DNA of 64,000 nucleotides from the NCBI GenBank assembly GCA_024696945.1, contig JAILGF010000153.1, positions 36,177 through 100,176 on the forward strand. The letters are read 5' to 3'. The notes under the pieces were generated by a model. The model saw nothing but the letters and a program-made list of their open reading frames with translations. It ran no database searches and had not been told where the DNA came from. Within the stretch, counting starts at the first letter, position 1, and each line of letters starts with the position of its first letter. The position numbers were made by a program, and so were the translations under genes. This document shows positions 50,981 through 61,101 of this stretch, piece by piece. This DNA comes from Lachnospiraceae bacterium (GTDB taxonomy: Bacteria > Bacillota > Clostridia > Lachnospirales > Lachnospiraceae).

Positions 50981-52717
50981 ATGAATTTCAACAAGATATT
51001 ACAGGTAATGCCGTTTGTATTAGCAGGACTTATCGTAATCCTTATCTGCCTTATCATTATCGGCGGAATTGAGAACAAGTCCAAAAGCAACGACAACAAG
51101 ACTGACACTGTAGTCGATGCGGGCAGTGAAACCAATAAGGTAACGGACAAGCCGGCAGACTGGGAAGAAGATAATGTTACGATTCCCACAAAGAGCGCCG
51201 ATGATATCACAAAGGATCCCGAGCCTACAGCCGAGCCTGTGAACAACGATAACACACCTACTCCGGATCAGGGAAGTACAACGCCGGACAACCAGACAAC
51301 AGACAACGAATTCGGTTTCAAATTTACCGAAAAGCAGGATTTCGTCGATACAAAGAACGGAGTTAACTTAAGAGCGGGCTGTTCAACCGAGACAGCAGTT
51401 GTTGCACATCTTGAGACCGGAAAGAGACTTGAGAGGACCGGTTACAATTCAGAGTGGACCAGAGTTATATACAACGGTATGGAATGCTACATCTCCACCC
51501 CTCTTGTTGTAAGAGTTGTTTCATCGATCGATGAGAAAGTCCCCGATGAGAACGGTACCGGAAACGAGAACGGCAACGGACAGGACAACGAATTCGGACT
51601 TGTATTTGAAACCAAGAACGATTATGTAGATACAAAGGCAGATGTAAACCTTAGAGCAGGAGCTTCAACGGATACCGATAAGGTTGCATATCTTGAGAAT
51701 AGCGTAAGACTTAAGCGTACCGGTTATAATTCGGAATGGACCAGGGTTGAGTATAACGGCAAGACCGCATACATTGCAACATGGCTTATTGCAAATGTTG
51801 CTGCAACTGCGGAAGATCCCAAGCCCACAGAGGCACCTAAGCCAACCGAAGAGCCTCAGCCCACCGAAACACCTCAGCCTACCGAAACACCCGATGACGG
51901 AAATAACGATAACGGGAATGATGATAACGGAACAACCGATACCGGAATCACAGACACCGGTATAACAGATACAGGCATAACAGACACCGGCGTTACCGAC
52001 ACCGGTGTTACAGACAATGGAACAACTGACACTGAACCTACCGACACCGGAAGCAACACCGCTTCCGGTGGTATCTTTTTCGGGTCAGGTTCGGGGAAAC
52101 TCATCTGCATAGATCCCGGACATCAGACCAAGGGTAATTACAATACTGAAGCCATAGCCCCCGGATCTTCGGAAAAAAAGGCAAAGGTATCCTCCGGAAC
52201 GAGCGGAGTATCCACAGGGCTTGCTGAGTATAAGCTGAACCTTACAGTTTCTTTGCAACTGAAGGATGAGCTTGTAGCCAGGGGGTATCGCGTAGTTATG
52301 ACAAGAACCACAAACGACGTTGATATCTCGAATATAGAACGTGCTCAGATAGCGAACGACAACAAGGTTGATGCATTCATCCGTGTACATGCTAACGGAA
52401 GCGACAACTCCTCCGTTAGCGGCATAGAAACCATCTGTCAGACAAAGAGCAATAAATACAATTCCAATATTTATTCCGAATGTAAGAAGCTTTCGGAATG
52501 TGTACTTGACGAACTTGTTGATTCCACGGGCGGCAAAAAAAGATATGTCTGGGAAACGGATACAATGAGCGGCATCAACTGGTCAAAGGTACCCGTAACA
52601 ATAGTTGAAATGGGATATATGTCAAACCCTGAAGAAGATAAGAAACTCTCAGACAAGGAATATCAGAAGAAGATAGTAAAGGGCATCGCCGACGGTATCG
52701 ATGACTATTTCAAATAA
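50981..52717 (+). CDS. Membrane-anchored SH3b - SH3b - N-acetylmuramoyl-L-alanine amidase
   Basis: 578 residues. One N-terminal membrane helix (about 10-30) with the rest outside. Two bacterial SH3 domains (about 110-182 and 200-272; each has VNLRAG and [11 protein letters not shown]) for wall binding. A Pro/Thr/Glu-rich and then Asp/Thr/Gly repeat linker (about 275-360, with 15-bp units coding [10 protein letters not shown]) follows. The Amidase_3 domain (about 367-578) has the zinc ligands in [12 protein letters not shown], the Glu in GLAEYKLNL, the His in FIRVHANG and the Glu in [11 protein letters not shown]. Cuts peptide stems from peptidoglycan. Upstream of dapF (36 bp). Confidence 0.92.
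   Translation: MNFNKILQVMPFVLAGLIVILICLIIIGGIENKSKSNDNKTDTVVDAGSETNKVTDKPADWEEDNVTIPTKSADDITKDPEPTAEPVNNDNTPTPDQGSTTPDNQTTDNEFGFKFTEKQDFVDTKNGVNLRAGCSTETAVVAHLETGKRLERTGYNSEWTRVIYNGMECYISTPLVVRVVSSIDEKVPDENGTGNENGNGQDNEFGLVFETKNDYVDTKADVNLRAGASTDTDKVAYLENSVRLKRTGYNSEWTRVEYNGKTAYIATWLIANVAATAEDPKPTEAPKPTEEPQPTETPQPTETPDDGNNDNGNDDNGTTDTGITDTGITDTGITDTGVTDTGVTDNGTTDTEPTDTGSNTASGGIFFGSGSGKLICIDPGHQTKGNYNTEAIAPGSSEKKAKVSSGTSGVSTGLAEYKLNLTVSLQLKDELVARGYRVVMTRTTNDVDISNIERAQIANDNKVDAFIRVHANGSDNSSVSGIETICQTKSNKYNSNIYSECKKLSECVLDELVDSTGGKKRYVWETDTMSGINWSKVPVTIVEMGYMSNPEEDKKLSDKEYQKKIVKGIADGIDDYFK
51936..52050 (+). repeat. 15-bp coding tandem repeats (TDTGx)
   Basis: About eight consecutive five-codon units reading [40 protein letters not shown] in the amidase linker. 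Unit number may vary between strains by slippage. Confidence 0.8.
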
Positions 52718-52753
52718 AAAACGGAAAAGGCTGGAAGGAGAAGAGACAGACAT

Positions 52754-53644
52754 ATGAAATTCACAAAAATGCAAGGCTGTGGCAACGATTACGTATATAT
52801 CAACTGCTTTGAAGAGCACCCTGAGAACCCTGAGGAGCTTGCGATCAGGCTTTCAGACCGCCACTTCGGAATAGGCGGGGACGGCGTGATATTCATACGC
52901 CCTTCCGAAACGGCCGATTGCATGATGGATATGTACAACCTTGACGGCTCACGCGGAAAAATGTGCGGAAACGGCATAAGATGTGTCGGAAAATACGCCT
53001 ACGATCACGGTATAGTAAATAAAACAAACATAAAGGTTGAAACACTTTCAGGGATCAAAACCCTGCAGCTCAATCCCGGTGCCGACGGCAAGATAGAAAC
53101 CGTAAAGGTAAACATGGGGAAAGCCATTTTCAAAGCCGCAGACATCCCGTTAAATATAGGTATTGTCAATGATTATTATAATAATAATCCTCAGGAAGAC
53201 AGCGTAACGGATGGTAAAGCCATAGACTGTATCAGGAATTTCCCTCTTATGATCAACGGAAAGGAGCTGAGATTTACCTTCGTATCCATGGGAAATCCCC
53301 ATGCGGTTACCTTTATAGAGGATACGGCATCCCTTGATATAACCGCATACGGACCCGAAGCGGAAACCCACGAACTCTTCCCCGAAAAAGCCAATATCGA
53401 ATTCATACAGATAGTTGACCGTAAGCACATAAACATGAGAGTGTGGGAGAGAGGCTCGGGTGAGACTTTTGCCTGTGGAACCGGTGCATGTGCCTCGGTT
53501 GTAGCATGTGTTGAAAACGGTCTGACAGACACCGAAGTCGAAGTAAAGCTCCTCGGCGGAACATTAAAAATACGCTATGACAGAGCTACCGGAGAAGTGG
53601 AGATGACAGGCCCCGCAGTTGAGGTATTCACCGGAAATATATAG
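52754..53644 (+). CDS. dapF: Diaminopimelate epimerase
   Basis: 296 residues. Converts LL- to meso-diaminopimelate for lysine and peptidoglycan. Both catalytic cysteines are present: GKMCGNGIRCVGKYA and FACGTGACASVVA; also KMQGCGNDYVYINC at the start and VSMGNPHAVTF. Ribosome site GGAGAAGAG lies about 10 bases upstream. Its place between an amidase and an LtaS-like enzyme gives a cell-wall operon, consistent with DAP-type peptidoglycan. Confidence 0.96.
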   Translation: MKFTKMQGCGNDYVYINCFEEHPENPEELAIRLSDRHFGIGGDGVIFIRPSETADCMMDMYNLDGSRGKMCGNGIRCVGKYAYDHGIVNKTNIKVETLSGIKTLQLNPGADGKIETVKVNMGKAIFKAADIPLNIGIVNDYYNNNPQEDSVTDGKAIDCIRNFPLMINGKELRFTFVSMGNPHAVTFIEDTASLDITAYGPEAETHELFPEKANIEFIQIVDRKHINMRVWERGSGETFACGTGACASVVACVENGLTDTEVEVKLLGGTLKIRYDRATGEVEMTGPAVEVFTGNI

Positions 53645-53685
53645 GAAATCAATTAGGCAATCATGAATAGGGACGACAGTACATC

Positions 53686-55797
53686 ATGAAAGACTTTATT
53701 AAGAAAAACATCAGAGTAATATACTTTCCCGTAATGTTTATATTTATGGAACTCGCTTTCCATATCTATTATTACGGGAGTTTTGACGTTTACATGCTCT
53801 TTGCGGCAATGTTCGCCGCATCCTTCGGATTCCTGGTATCAATGCTTACATCATTTGCAAACAGGATCGTAAATATGGTTATCGCCTGGATTGCCACCAT
53901 AGGGACTGTGTTTTTCTTCGGACTCCAGACGGTATACGGGCATATTTTCACAAAGTTCATACCATTAAGCTCGCTTGTTGAAAATACGGGTGACGCCGCA
54001 GAATTCTGGAAGCAGGCATTAAAAGGCATATTTGAAAGCATTCCCGGTCTTATCTTTGTACTTATAATTCCCATAGTTGCAACAGCAATCTGCATGAAAA
54101 AGAGGATCATCTGCGAAGCCAGCGATTTTAAGGAAAGCATGATCCGCCAGATGGCAGCACTCTTTTTGGGACTCGTATTCAATCTGATCGCAACCTCCAT
54201 CCTTTCCGTAAAGGGAACAGAGAATTTCAGCGCCTACGATCTCTATAACAACGACTTTATGCTCGACCTCGGAGTAGAGCGTCTCGGCATGATAACGGGA
54301 ACACAGAAGGATATAAGCGCATTCCTGTTTGGAGATGATGAGGCAACGGAAATTCAAAGCACCGGAAGCCTTGCCAGCCTGAAGCTGGATGTACCTGCAG
54401 ATCCTACGCCGATTCCCACAGCCATCCCCACAAAGGCTCCAGTTCAGCAGGTAAATACCGATCCCGCAGCCACACAGGCACCCACGGCAACACCTGAGCC
54501 TACACCGACTCCTATAGACACTTCACCCAACGTACTAGACATAGATTTCGCAGCCCTTGCCGAAACAGAAAAGAACAGCGAAATAAAGACTATTCATAAG
54601 TATATGGCAGAGCAGGAGCCGACAAAGAAGAACGAATACACCGGAATGTTCAAGGATTACAATTTCATCTACCTTGTATGCGAAGGCTTTTCGCCTTGGG
54701 CTGTCGATGAAAACGTAACCCCCACGCTGTATAAGCTTACTCATGAAGGAATCGTACTTGAAAACTTCTATACACCGATCTGGTACACCAGCACCAGCGA
54801 CGGTGAATACGTAGCTCTGCAGGGTCTTATTCCTTACAGCGCAAACAGCTTCAAGCGTTCAAAGAACAATGCACTGCCCATGTGCTTCGGCTGGCAGTTC
54901 TTAAAGCTCGGATATACCAGCCGTGCATATCATGCACACACTGCAACATATTACGGAAGAAACGAGACACATCCGAACCTCGGATATGAATTCAAAGCCA
55001 AGAAGGCAGGCCTTCAGATAACAGACGTATGGCCTGAATCTGATCTTGAGATGATACAGAATTCGCTTCCGGATTACATAAATGATGAGCATTTCCACGT
55101 ATATTACATGACGGTATCCGGACACATGGAATATACTTTTTCCGGCAATACCCAGGCTGCGCACAATAAGGAATACGTTCAGGACCTTCCTTATTCTTCA
55201 AATGCAAAAGCCTACATAGCATGCAACAAGGAGCTTGACAAAGCACTCGAATACCTGATAGAAGAGCTTGAAAAAGCAGGCATAGCGGATAAAACCGTAA
55301 TCGCATTCTCAGCCGATCATTATCCTTACGGACTCGAAAAAGAATACATCGACGAGCTCGCAGGACATACGGTGGAGAAAGAATTTGAACTCTACAAGAA
55401 CTACGGCGTCATCTGGTCCGCATCGATAAAAGAGCCGATAGTGGTTGAAAAGCCCTGCTCGAGCCTCGACCTTGTGCCCACGCTTTCAAACCTTTTCGGA
55501 CTTGAATATGACTCAAGACTTCTTATGGGAAGCGATATCCTTTCAGATTCGCCCGCCCTTGTAATATTCTCCGACAAGAGCTTTATCACCGATTACTGCA
55601 TGTACAACGTAAACAACGGCAAGATCACAATGCTTAAAGACGTTGAACTCCCCGACGGATATATCTCAAACGTCATGGCCATCGTCAAGAACAAATTCAA
55701 TATCTCAAAGAGCATCTTGCTGAATAATTATTATAAGTACATAATGGACTACATCCCGAATGTAGTCACCGAACGTCCAAAGTATCCTAAAGAGTAG
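53686..55797 (+). CDS. LTA synthase family protein (sulfatase-fold phosphotransferase)
   Basis: 703 residues. About five membrane helices in the first 200 residues, then a Thr/Pro-rich spacer (about 235-285), then the extracellular sulfatase-type domain. Metal and nucleophile segments: NFIYLVCEGFSPWAV (Glu), YTPIWYTSTSDGEY (probable nucleophile Thr), YYMTVSGHMEYTF (His), and VIAFSADHYPYGL (Asp-His). LtaS enzymes move glycerol phosphate from phosphatidylglycerol to a glycolipid; the exact acceptor here is unknown. Lies 41 bp after dapF. Confidence 0.88.
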   Translation: MKDFIKKNIRVIYFPVMFIFMELAFHIYYYGSFDVYMLFAAMFAASFGFLVSMLTSFANRIVNMVIAWIATIGTVFFFGLQTVYGHIFTKFIPLSSLVENTGDAAEFWKQALKGIFESIPGLIFVLIIPIVATAICMKKRIICEASDFKESMIRQMAALFLGLVFNLIATSILSVKGTENFSAYDLYNNDFMLDLGVERLGMITGTQKDISAFLFGDDEATEIQSTGSLASLKLDVPADPTPIPTAIPTKAPVQQVNTDPAATQAPTATPEPTPTPIDTSPNVLDIDFAALAETEKNSEIKTIHKYMAEQEPTKKNEYTGMFKDYNFIYLVCEGFSPWAVDENVTPTLYKLTHEGIVLENFYTPIWYTSTSDGEYVALQGLIPYSANSFKRSKNNALPMCFGWQFLKLGYTSRAYHAHTATYYGRNETHPNLGYEFKAKKAGLQITDVWPESDLEMIQNSLPDYINDEHFHVYYMTVSGHMEYTFSGNTQAAHNKEYVQDLPYSSNAKAYIACNKELDKALEYLIEELEKAGIADKTVIAFSADHYPYGLEKEYIDELAGHTVEKEFELYKNYGVIWSASIKEPIVVEKPCSSLDLVPTLSNLFGLEYDSRLLMGSDILSDSPALVIFSDKSFITDYCMYNVNNGKITMLKDVELPDGYISNVMAIVKNKFNISKSILLNNYYKYIMDYIPNVVTERPKYPKE

Positions 55798-55834
55798 AAA
55801 CCGGTATAGGAAACAGGGGGACAAAAAAATTCAC

Positions 55835-55863
55835 TTGCAAAAATCTCAAAAACATAGTAAAAT
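55835..55863 (+). promoter_or_regulatory. Promoter of PilZ gene
   Basis: TTGCAA (55835-55840), 17-bp spacer, TAAAAT (55858-55863). Confidence 0.7.
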
Positions 55864-55921
55864 AATAGAACAGCCCCTAAATTGACTATGCAATATCGCA
55901 CAACGAAAGGTTTGGTATTCT

Positions 55922-56284
55922 ATGCAGGAGAAAAGAAGAGATAAAAGACTTCCCGTATTTTCCATGAAGCTTGAGATTAGTTCACTTTTCAAGCAGGACA
56001 ATGAGATCATAAAAAACCTTGACGCACCCATAGAAGTAGAGAACATCTCAAAAGGCGGGATCGGCTTTATTTCAAAGACGGATATCCCTTTGGGGTATTA
56101 TTTCAATGCCTGCATACAGTTGGGGAACGATGAAGCAAAATTATACTGCGTAGTAAAGATAATCCGCAGATCCATACGCCAGGACGGTACCATTTTCTAC
56201 GGATGTGAGCTTGTCGGACTTGCTCCTGTATTCACCTATATCTTTGATGAATACGAGAACAATCTTCCAGAAGGCATGCTATAA
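55922..56284 (+). CDS. PilZ-domain c-di-GMP receptor
   Basis: 120 residues, a stand-alone PilZ domain. The N-terminal RRDKRLPV supplies the RxxxR motif and VENISKGGIGF the (D/N)xSxxG motif, so the c-di-GMP site looks complete. No effector domain; it must act by binding a partner, which is unknown. It ties in with the cyclase and phosphodiesterase genes at 17-27 kb. Own promoter and own terminator. Confidence 0.9.
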   Translation: MQEKRRDKRLPVFSMKLEISSLFKQDNEIIKNLDAPIEVENISKGGIGFISKTDIPLGYYFNACIQLGNDEAKLYCVVKIIRRSIRQDGTIFYGCELVGLAPVFTYIFDEYENNLPEGML

Positions 56285-56293
56285 CAAAATAAT

Positions 56294-56330
56294 TAAAAGA
56301 ACCGCCTCAAACGAAGCGGTTCTTTTTTTA
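56294..56330 (+). terminator. Terminator after PilZ gene
   Basis: AAAAGAACCGC pairs with GCGGTTCTTTT around a 10-nt loop, followed by a T-run. Stem and tail lie within 56294-56330. Confidence 0.9.
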
Positions 56331-56447
56331 CGTTTTTGAATAGTTTTTGTTACAACCTGTTTCTAATATTCCTTTTATAAAGATATATTACTATATATTA
56401 TAAACTGCCTATTAGTTCATTCGATTATAACCTTTAAGTGCAGAAAA

Positions 56448-56648
56448 TCAGCACCTTGTTACGTTAGCAGCCTGAGGTCCCTTCTCGCCGTCAACAACAT
56501 CAAATGTAACAGCCTGTCCCTCGTCTAATGACTTGTAGCCGTCCATGTTAAGTGCTGAGAAATGAACGAATACGTCATTGCCTTCTTCATCAGAGATGAA
56601 TCCGTAACCCTTCTTGGAATTGAACCACTTTACAGTTCCTTTTTTCAT
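56448..56648 (-). CDS. csp: Cold-shock protein (CspA family)
   Basis: 66 residues, a single cold-shock domain binding single-stranded nucleic acid. RNP1 KGYGFI and RNP2 VFVHFSAL are intact; the start [14 protein letters not shown] is typical. GGAGG lies eight bases upstream on the minus strand. The 5' region to a TATAAT-like -10 (minus strand, 56718-56713) gives a leader of about 60 nt. Acts as an RNA chaperone by family. Confidence 0.96.
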   Translation of the reverse strand: MKKGTVKWFNSKKGYGFISDEEGNDVFVHFSALNMDGYKSLDEGQAVTFDVVDGEKGPQAANVTRC

Positions 56649-56759
56649 TGTACTGCCTCCAAAAAAATATAGATATATAGATGCGATATTGCACCTTTGT
56701 CTACTTTACCACATTATATCGTAAAAGTCAAAAGAAATTTATAAATTTATAAGAAATAT

Positions 56760-56788
56760 TTGTTAATTACTTTAAAATATGATAGAAT
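56760..56788 (+). promoter_or_regulatory. Promoter upstream of era
   Basis: TTGTTA (56760-56765), 17-bp spacer, extended -10 TGA-TAGAAT (56783-56788). The dispersed repeat copy 2 lies in the resulting leader. Confidence 0.6.
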
Positions 56789-56813
56789 AAAAAATCGTAG
56801 GCAGTAGTTATTA

Positions 56814-56841
56814 TGTCATCCTGAACGAAGTGAAGGATCTT
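56814..56841. repeat. Dispersed intergenic repeat, copy 2
   Basis: Identical over 28 bp to 4347-4374 and in the same orientation; lies in the era leader. Confidence 0.8.
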
Positions 56842-56918
56842 AATATCTAGAGTCTTAGTACATATTTGCTTCGTTTTGAAAAGCAGAGTTATCATAAGAA
56901 ATACATCAGGAGAAAATA

Positions 56919-57986
56919 ATGAGTACCTTTAGATCGGGCTTTGTAGCCATTATAGGAAGAACAAACGTCGGGAAATCCACACTAATGAACCGTCTTATAG
57001 GGCAGAAGATAGCCATTACTTCAAACAAGCCCCAGACAACCCGTACAAAGATCAGAACCATCCTTACAACAGATGAAGGACAGGCCATATTCATAGACAC
57101 ACCCGGTATCCATAAAGCAAAAACAAAGCTTGGTGAATACATGGTAACCACGGCAGAACGTTCTTTGGCTGAGTCCGACCTTATCCTCTGGCTTATAGAG
57201 CCCACCGATTATATCGGGACCGGAGACAGGCATATAGCGGAACTCCTCGGATTGAAATCCGACGTACCGGGCGGGAACTCTAATGCGTCTTCCGACAAGT
57301 CAAACAATAAAAATCCCGAATACAACATCGAAAAAAGTCAGAAACAGAATCAGATAGCAAATGAGATCAAGGATATCCCCAAAGTCCTCGTTATTAACAA
57401 GATAGACACCATTACAAAGGAAAAACTTGTAGAACTCATAAACCGCTATAAGGACCTCTGTGATTTTGACGAAATAGTGCCCATCAGCGCACTTAAAGGC
57501 ACCAACGAAGCGGAGCTTAAAAAAGTAATCTTCAAGCTCCTTCCGGAAGGTCCCATGTACTACGATGAGGATGAATTGACCGACCAGCCCGAAAGACAGA
57601 TAATAGCGGAACTTATCCGTGAGAAAGCATTAAGATCCCTCAGCGATGAAATACCTCACGGGATAGCGGTAGCCATAGAAAAAATGAAGGAACGTCCATA
57701 TACTCCTCGAACAGCAAATGGATCGAATACGAATAATTCATATCAAGACACGCCTTTTTATGATATAGAAGCAACAATAGTCTGCGAAAGAGACTCACAC
57801 AAGGGCATAATAATCGGAAAACAGGGGGCCATGCTTAAAAAAATCGGCACCGCATCCCGCCTTGAAGCCGAGGCTCTGCTCGGCTGCCGAATAAATCTCA
57901 AACTCTTTGTAAAAGTCAAGAAGGACTGGCGTGACAGCGCCTTTCTTCTCAAGAATTATGGTTTCGATGTAGAATCCGATGAATAA
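56919..57986 (+). CDS. era: GTPase Era with two low-complexity insertions
   Basis: 355 residues, about 55 more than usual. G1 GRTNVGKST (13-21), switch TTRTKIRTILT, G3 DTPG (60-63), G4 NKID (160-163), and a C-terminal KH domain with GIIIGKQGAMLKKIG. Era binds 16S rRNA and the 30S subunit. A hydrophilic insert of about 37 residues rich in Asn/Ser/Lys lies between the G3 and G4 strands (about 112-148), and a second of about 17 (PRTANGSNTNNSYQDT) comes before the last KH strand. Starts a conserved order era - recO - (aquaporin) - glyS - ppdK. Confidence 0.95.
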   Translation: MSTFRSGFVAIIGRTNVGKSTLMNRLIGQKIAITSNKPQTTRTKIRTILTTDEGQAIFIDTPGIHKAKTKLGEYMVTTAERSLAESDLILWLIEPTDYIGTGDRHIAELLGLKSDVPGGNSNASSDKSNNKNPEYNIEKSQKQNQIANEIKDIPKVLVINKIDTITKEKLVELINRYKDLCDFDEIVPISALKGTNEAELKKVIFKLLPEGPMYYDEDELTDQPERQIIAELIREKALRSLSDEIPHGIAVAIEKMKERPYTPRTANGSNTNNSYQDTPFYDIEATIVCERDSHKGIIIGKQGAMLKKIGTASRLEAEALLGCRINLKLFVKVKKDWRDSAFLLKNYGFDVESDE

Positions 57987-57998
57987 AAAGGAATAACC

Positions 57999-58778
57999 AT
58001 GACCGGAGAAATAACGCTCACAGGCATAGTCCTTAGCTCCATGCCTATAGGTGACTATGACCGCAGAGTCAGCATACTTACATGTGAAAAAGGCAGAATA
58101 TCAGCATTCGCCAGAAACGCACGCAGACCGATGTCATCCCTGCGTGCAGTCAGCATGCCCTTCACATTCGGTAAATTCTCCATCTTCTCCGGACGTGACG
58201 CTTACTCTGTAAACTCCTGCGAAGACACCGTATTCTTCGACAGCCTGTCATCGGATATCGGAAAAATGTACCACGCCATGTACTTCTGCGAACTCATGAG
58301 CTTCTTCACCCGTGAAAACAGCGAAGAAAGAGAACAGGTTAAACTCCTGTTCACTGCTTTAAAGGTCTTGCGTGACGGGAAAATCCCCTGCAGCTTTGCC
58401 AGAAGGATATTCGAATTGAGATGCCTTGCCAATTACGGCGAAGCACCTAATATATTTGAATGTTCGGTATGCTCAAAAAAAGAAGATTCAAAAAAATGGC
58501 TCTTTGACATAAAACAAGGTACTATAAAATGTGAAAACTGCGCCGGTATAAAAAGTACATCCTCAAATAACGGCATAAATACGCTCGTCATCCCCGAAAC
58601 AGTGCGATATGCAATGCACTATACCATAACGTCACCGTACAAAACACTTTTTGGTTTCAAACTCATTCCCGAAATGGAAGAAAGATTTACAAAAGCAGTT
58701 GATGCCATAATAAAAAATCATGTCGACAAACCGTTAAAAACTCTTGAAATACTTGAAACACTGGAGTATAATCAATAA
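57999..58778 (+). CDS. recO: DNA repair protein RecO
   Basis: 259 residues. N-terminal OB-fold (LTGIVLSSMPIGDYDRRVSILTCEKGRISAFARNARRP), then a helical domain with a zinc site (CSVCSKKED and CENCAG). Loads RecA with RecR onto gapped DNA. Starts 12 bp after era; same operon. Confidence 0.94.
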   Translation: MTGEITLTGIVLSSMPIGDYDRRVSILTCEKGRISAFARNARRPMSSLRAVSMPFTFGKFSIFSGRDAYSVNSCEDTVFFDSLSSDIGKMYHAMYFCELMSFFTRENSEEREQVKLLFTALKVLRDGKIPCSFARRIFELRCLANYGEAPNIFECSVCSKKEDSKKWLFDIKQGTIKCENCAGIKSTSSNNGINTLVIPETVRYAMHYTITSPYKTLFGFKLIPEMEERFTKAVDAIIKNHVDKPLKTLEILETLEYNQ

Positions 58779-58819
58779 ATGGTATTATAAACTTAATAAA
58801 AATCATAGGAGGTAACATC

Positions 58820-59497
58820 ATGGAATCAATCAAGAAGTATGTAGCTGAATTTATCGGAACATTTGTACTTGTACTTTGTGCGTGCGGAGTCGCAGCTGTC
58901 ACAGGCTGTAAAGTACCGGAAGCAGGATACGTTGCAACAGCTCTTGCATTCGGACTTGTAATCGTTGCCATGGCATACTCCATCGGAAATATCTCGGGCT
59001 GCCATATCAATCCCGCAGTATCCATCGCAATGCTTGTTAGCGGAAAGATGGATCTTAAGGATTTCGCAGGCTATGTAATCGCACAGTTCCTCGGAGCGAT
59101 CGCAGGCGCAGCAGTTCTCATGGGGATCGTAGGAAAAGAAACAGGTCTGGGTACCAACGGACTCTATAAAGGAGACGCAGGAATTTCATTTGTTATCGAA
59201 ATAATCTTGACATTTGTCTTTGTAATTGCTATACTCGGCGTTACATCAAAGACTGAGAACGGAAGCGTAGCAGGACTCGTTATCGGACTTGCGCTTGTAC
59301 TGGTACACCTTATCGGAATCCCGCTTACCGGTACCAGCGTTAACCCCGCAAGAAGCTTCGGACCCGCACTCTTCATCGGCGGAGACGCACTTACAAACGT
59401 ATGGGTATTCGTACTTGCACCCTTAGTAGGAGGAATACTTGCAGCAATCGTCTACAAATTCCTTGATACTCCTAAGGAAACCCCTAAGAAGAAGTAA
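58820..59497 (+). CDS. Aquaporin, AqpZ type
   Basis: 225 residues with six membrane helices and both NPA boxes (HINPAVS at about 62-68 and TSVNPARSFGP). The filter region HLIGIPLTGTSVNPARS closely parallels E. coli AqpZ, and the helix-2 Phe (LAFGL) is present, so water rather than glycerol passage is expected. The C-terminus is a short Lys/Pro tail. AGGAGG lies 9 bases before the start. Sits inside the otherwise conserved era-recO-glyS order. Confidence 0.92.
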   Translation: MESIKKYVAEFIGTFVLVLCACGVAAVTGCKVPEAGYVATALAFGLVIVAMAYSIGNISGCHINPAVSIAMLVSGKMDLKDFAGYVIAQFLGAIAGAAVLMGIVGKETGLGTNGLYKGDAGISFVIEIILTFVFVIAILGVTSKTENGSVAGLVIGLALVLVHLIGIPLTGTSVNPARSFGPALFIGGDALTNVWVFVLAPLVGGILAAIVYKFLDTPKETPKKK

Positions 59498-59523
59498 TTA
59501 ATTGGAGATACCACCCACCATAG

Positions 59524-59570
59524 CCTTCTCCTTGAGGAGAAGGTGTCGCCGTAAGGCGACGGATGAGGTG
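59524..59570. repeat. Double-hairpin intergenic repeat before glyS
   Basis: CCTTCTCC-TTGA-GGAGAAGG (59524-59543), then GTCGCC-GTAA-GGCGAC (59545-59560), then GGATGAGGTG. Repeats of this shape are scattered in many clostridial genomes; function unknown. Confidence 0.8.
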
Positions 59571-59610
59571 TAAACTTCAATATAAGAAATACAGAAAAGA
59601 GGACTATCAA

Positions 59611-60999
59611 ATGGAAAAAACAATGGACAAAATCGTAGCACTGGCAAAAGCAAGAGGCTTTGTATACCCCGGATCAGAGATCTACGGCGGACTTGCAAAC
59701 ACCTGGGACTACGGTAACCTGGGAGTAGAGCTTAAGAATAACGTTAAAAAAGCTTGGTGGAAGAAATTCATCCAGGAAAACAAATACAACGTAGGTGTTG
59801 ACTGTGCCATCCTCATGAATCCACAGACATGGGTAGCATCAGGACATCTTGGCGGATTTTCGGATCCTCTTATGGATTGTAAAGAGTGCCACGAAAGATT
59901 CAGAGCAGACAAGCTCATCGAAGATTACGCAGAAGAAAAAGGCATCACACTTGACGGCTCAGTAGACGGTTGGTCACAGGAAAAGATGAAAAACTTCATC
60001 GAAGAAAACAAAATTCCCTGTCCTACATGCGGAAAGCACAACTTCACAGACATCCGTCAGTTCAATCTTATGTTCAAGACCTTCCAGGGCGTAACAGAAG
60101 ATGCAAAGAATACTGTATACTTAAGACCTGAAACAGCTCAGGGTATATTTGTAAACTTCAAGAACGTACAGCGTACATCCAGAAAGAAACTTCCATTTGG
60201 TATCGGACAGATCGGAAAGTCCTTCAGAAATGAAATAACACCCGGTAACTTCACATTCCGTACACGTGAGTTTGAGCAGATGGAGCTTGAATTCTTCTGC
60301 GAGCCCGGTACAGACCTTGAGTGGTTCCAGTACTGGAGAGGCTTCTGCCGTGACTGGCTGCTCTCACTCGGTATCAAGGAAGATGAGATGCGACTTCGTG
60401 ATCATAGCCCTGAGGAGCTTTGCTTCTACTCTAAAGGAACCACAGACATCGAATTCCTCTTCCCGTTCGGATGGGGCGAGCTTTGGGGTATCGCAGACAG
60501 AACAGACTATGACTTAACACAGCACCAGAACCTCTCAAAGGAAGATCTCACCTACTTCGACGAGGAAAAGAACGCAAGATTCGTACCTTACGTAGTAGAG
60601 CCTTCACTTGGAGCAGACCGTGTAACACTTGCATTCCTTTGCGCAGCATACGACGAAGAGGAGCTTGAGGGCGGAGATGTACGTACAGTACTTCATTTCC
60701 ATCCCGCACTTGCACCTGTAAAGGTAGGCGTACTTCCTCTTTCAAAGAAGCTCAACGAGGGCGCAGAAAAAGTATTTGACGAGCTGAGCAAATACTGGAA
60801 CTGTGAATTCGACGACAGAGGAACCATCGGAAAGCGCTACAGAAGACTTGACGAGATTGGTACACCTTGGTGCGTAACATACGACTTCGACTCAGAGACA
60901 GACGGCTGCGTAACTGTACGTGACCGTGACACCATGCAGCAGGAGCGTATCGCAATCGCTGACTTAAAGTCTTACTTTGAAAAGAAAATGGAATTCTAA
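59611..60999 (+). CDS. glyS: Glycyl-tRNA synthetase, alpha2 type
   Basis: 462 residues from ATG 59611 (AGAGGA upstream); the frame open from 59563 runs into the repeat element and is not used. Class II synthetase of the single-chain dimer type, unlike the alpha2-beta2 form of E. coli. N-terminal [32 protein letters not shown], zinc-like CKECH and [57 protein letters not shown], and a C-terminal anticodon-binding domain. Ends at a strong terminator. Confidence 0.97.
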   Translation: MEKTMDKIVALAKARGFVYPGSEIYGGLANTWDYGNLGVELKNNVKKAWWKKFIQENKYNVGVDCAILMNPQTWVASGHLGGFSDPLMDCKECHERFRADKLIEDYAEEKGITLDGSVDGWSQEKMKNFIEENKIPCPTCGKHNFTDIRQFNLMFKTFQGVTEDAKNTVYLRPETAQGIFVNFKNVQRTSRKKLPFGIGQIGKSFRNEITPGNFTFRTREFEQMELEFFCEPGTDLEWFQYWRGFCRDWLLSLGIKEDEMRLRDHSPEELCFYSKGTTDIEFLFPFGWGELWGIADRTDYDLTQHQNLSKEDLTYFDEEKNARFVPYVVEPSLGADRVTLAFLCAAYDEEELEGGDVRTVLHFHPALAPVKVGVLPLSKKLNEGAEKVFDELSKYWNCEFDDRGTIGKRYRRLDEIGTPWCVTYDFDSETDGCVTVRDRDTMQQERIAIADLKSYFEKKMEF

Positions 61000-61002
61000 T
61001 AC

Positions 61003-61027
61003 AAAGCCCGCCATATGGCGGGCTTTT
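61003..61027 (+). terminator. glyS terminator
   Basis: AAAGCCCGCC (61003-61012), loop ATAT, GGCGGGCTTTT. Confidence 0.93.
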
Positions 61028-61066
61028 AAAAAATGTATTATCTTGGCAAAAAAATAAAAAAAATTG

Positions 61067-61095
61067 TTTATTTTTTGAAACAACTGTGATATAAT
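61067..61095 (+). promoter_or_regulatory. ppdK promoter
   Basis: Weak -35 TTTATT (61067-61072), 17-bp spacer, extended -10 TGA-TATAAT (61090-61095). Predicts a leader of about 145 nt. Confidence 0.65.
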
Positions 61096-61101
61096 AGACA
61101 A

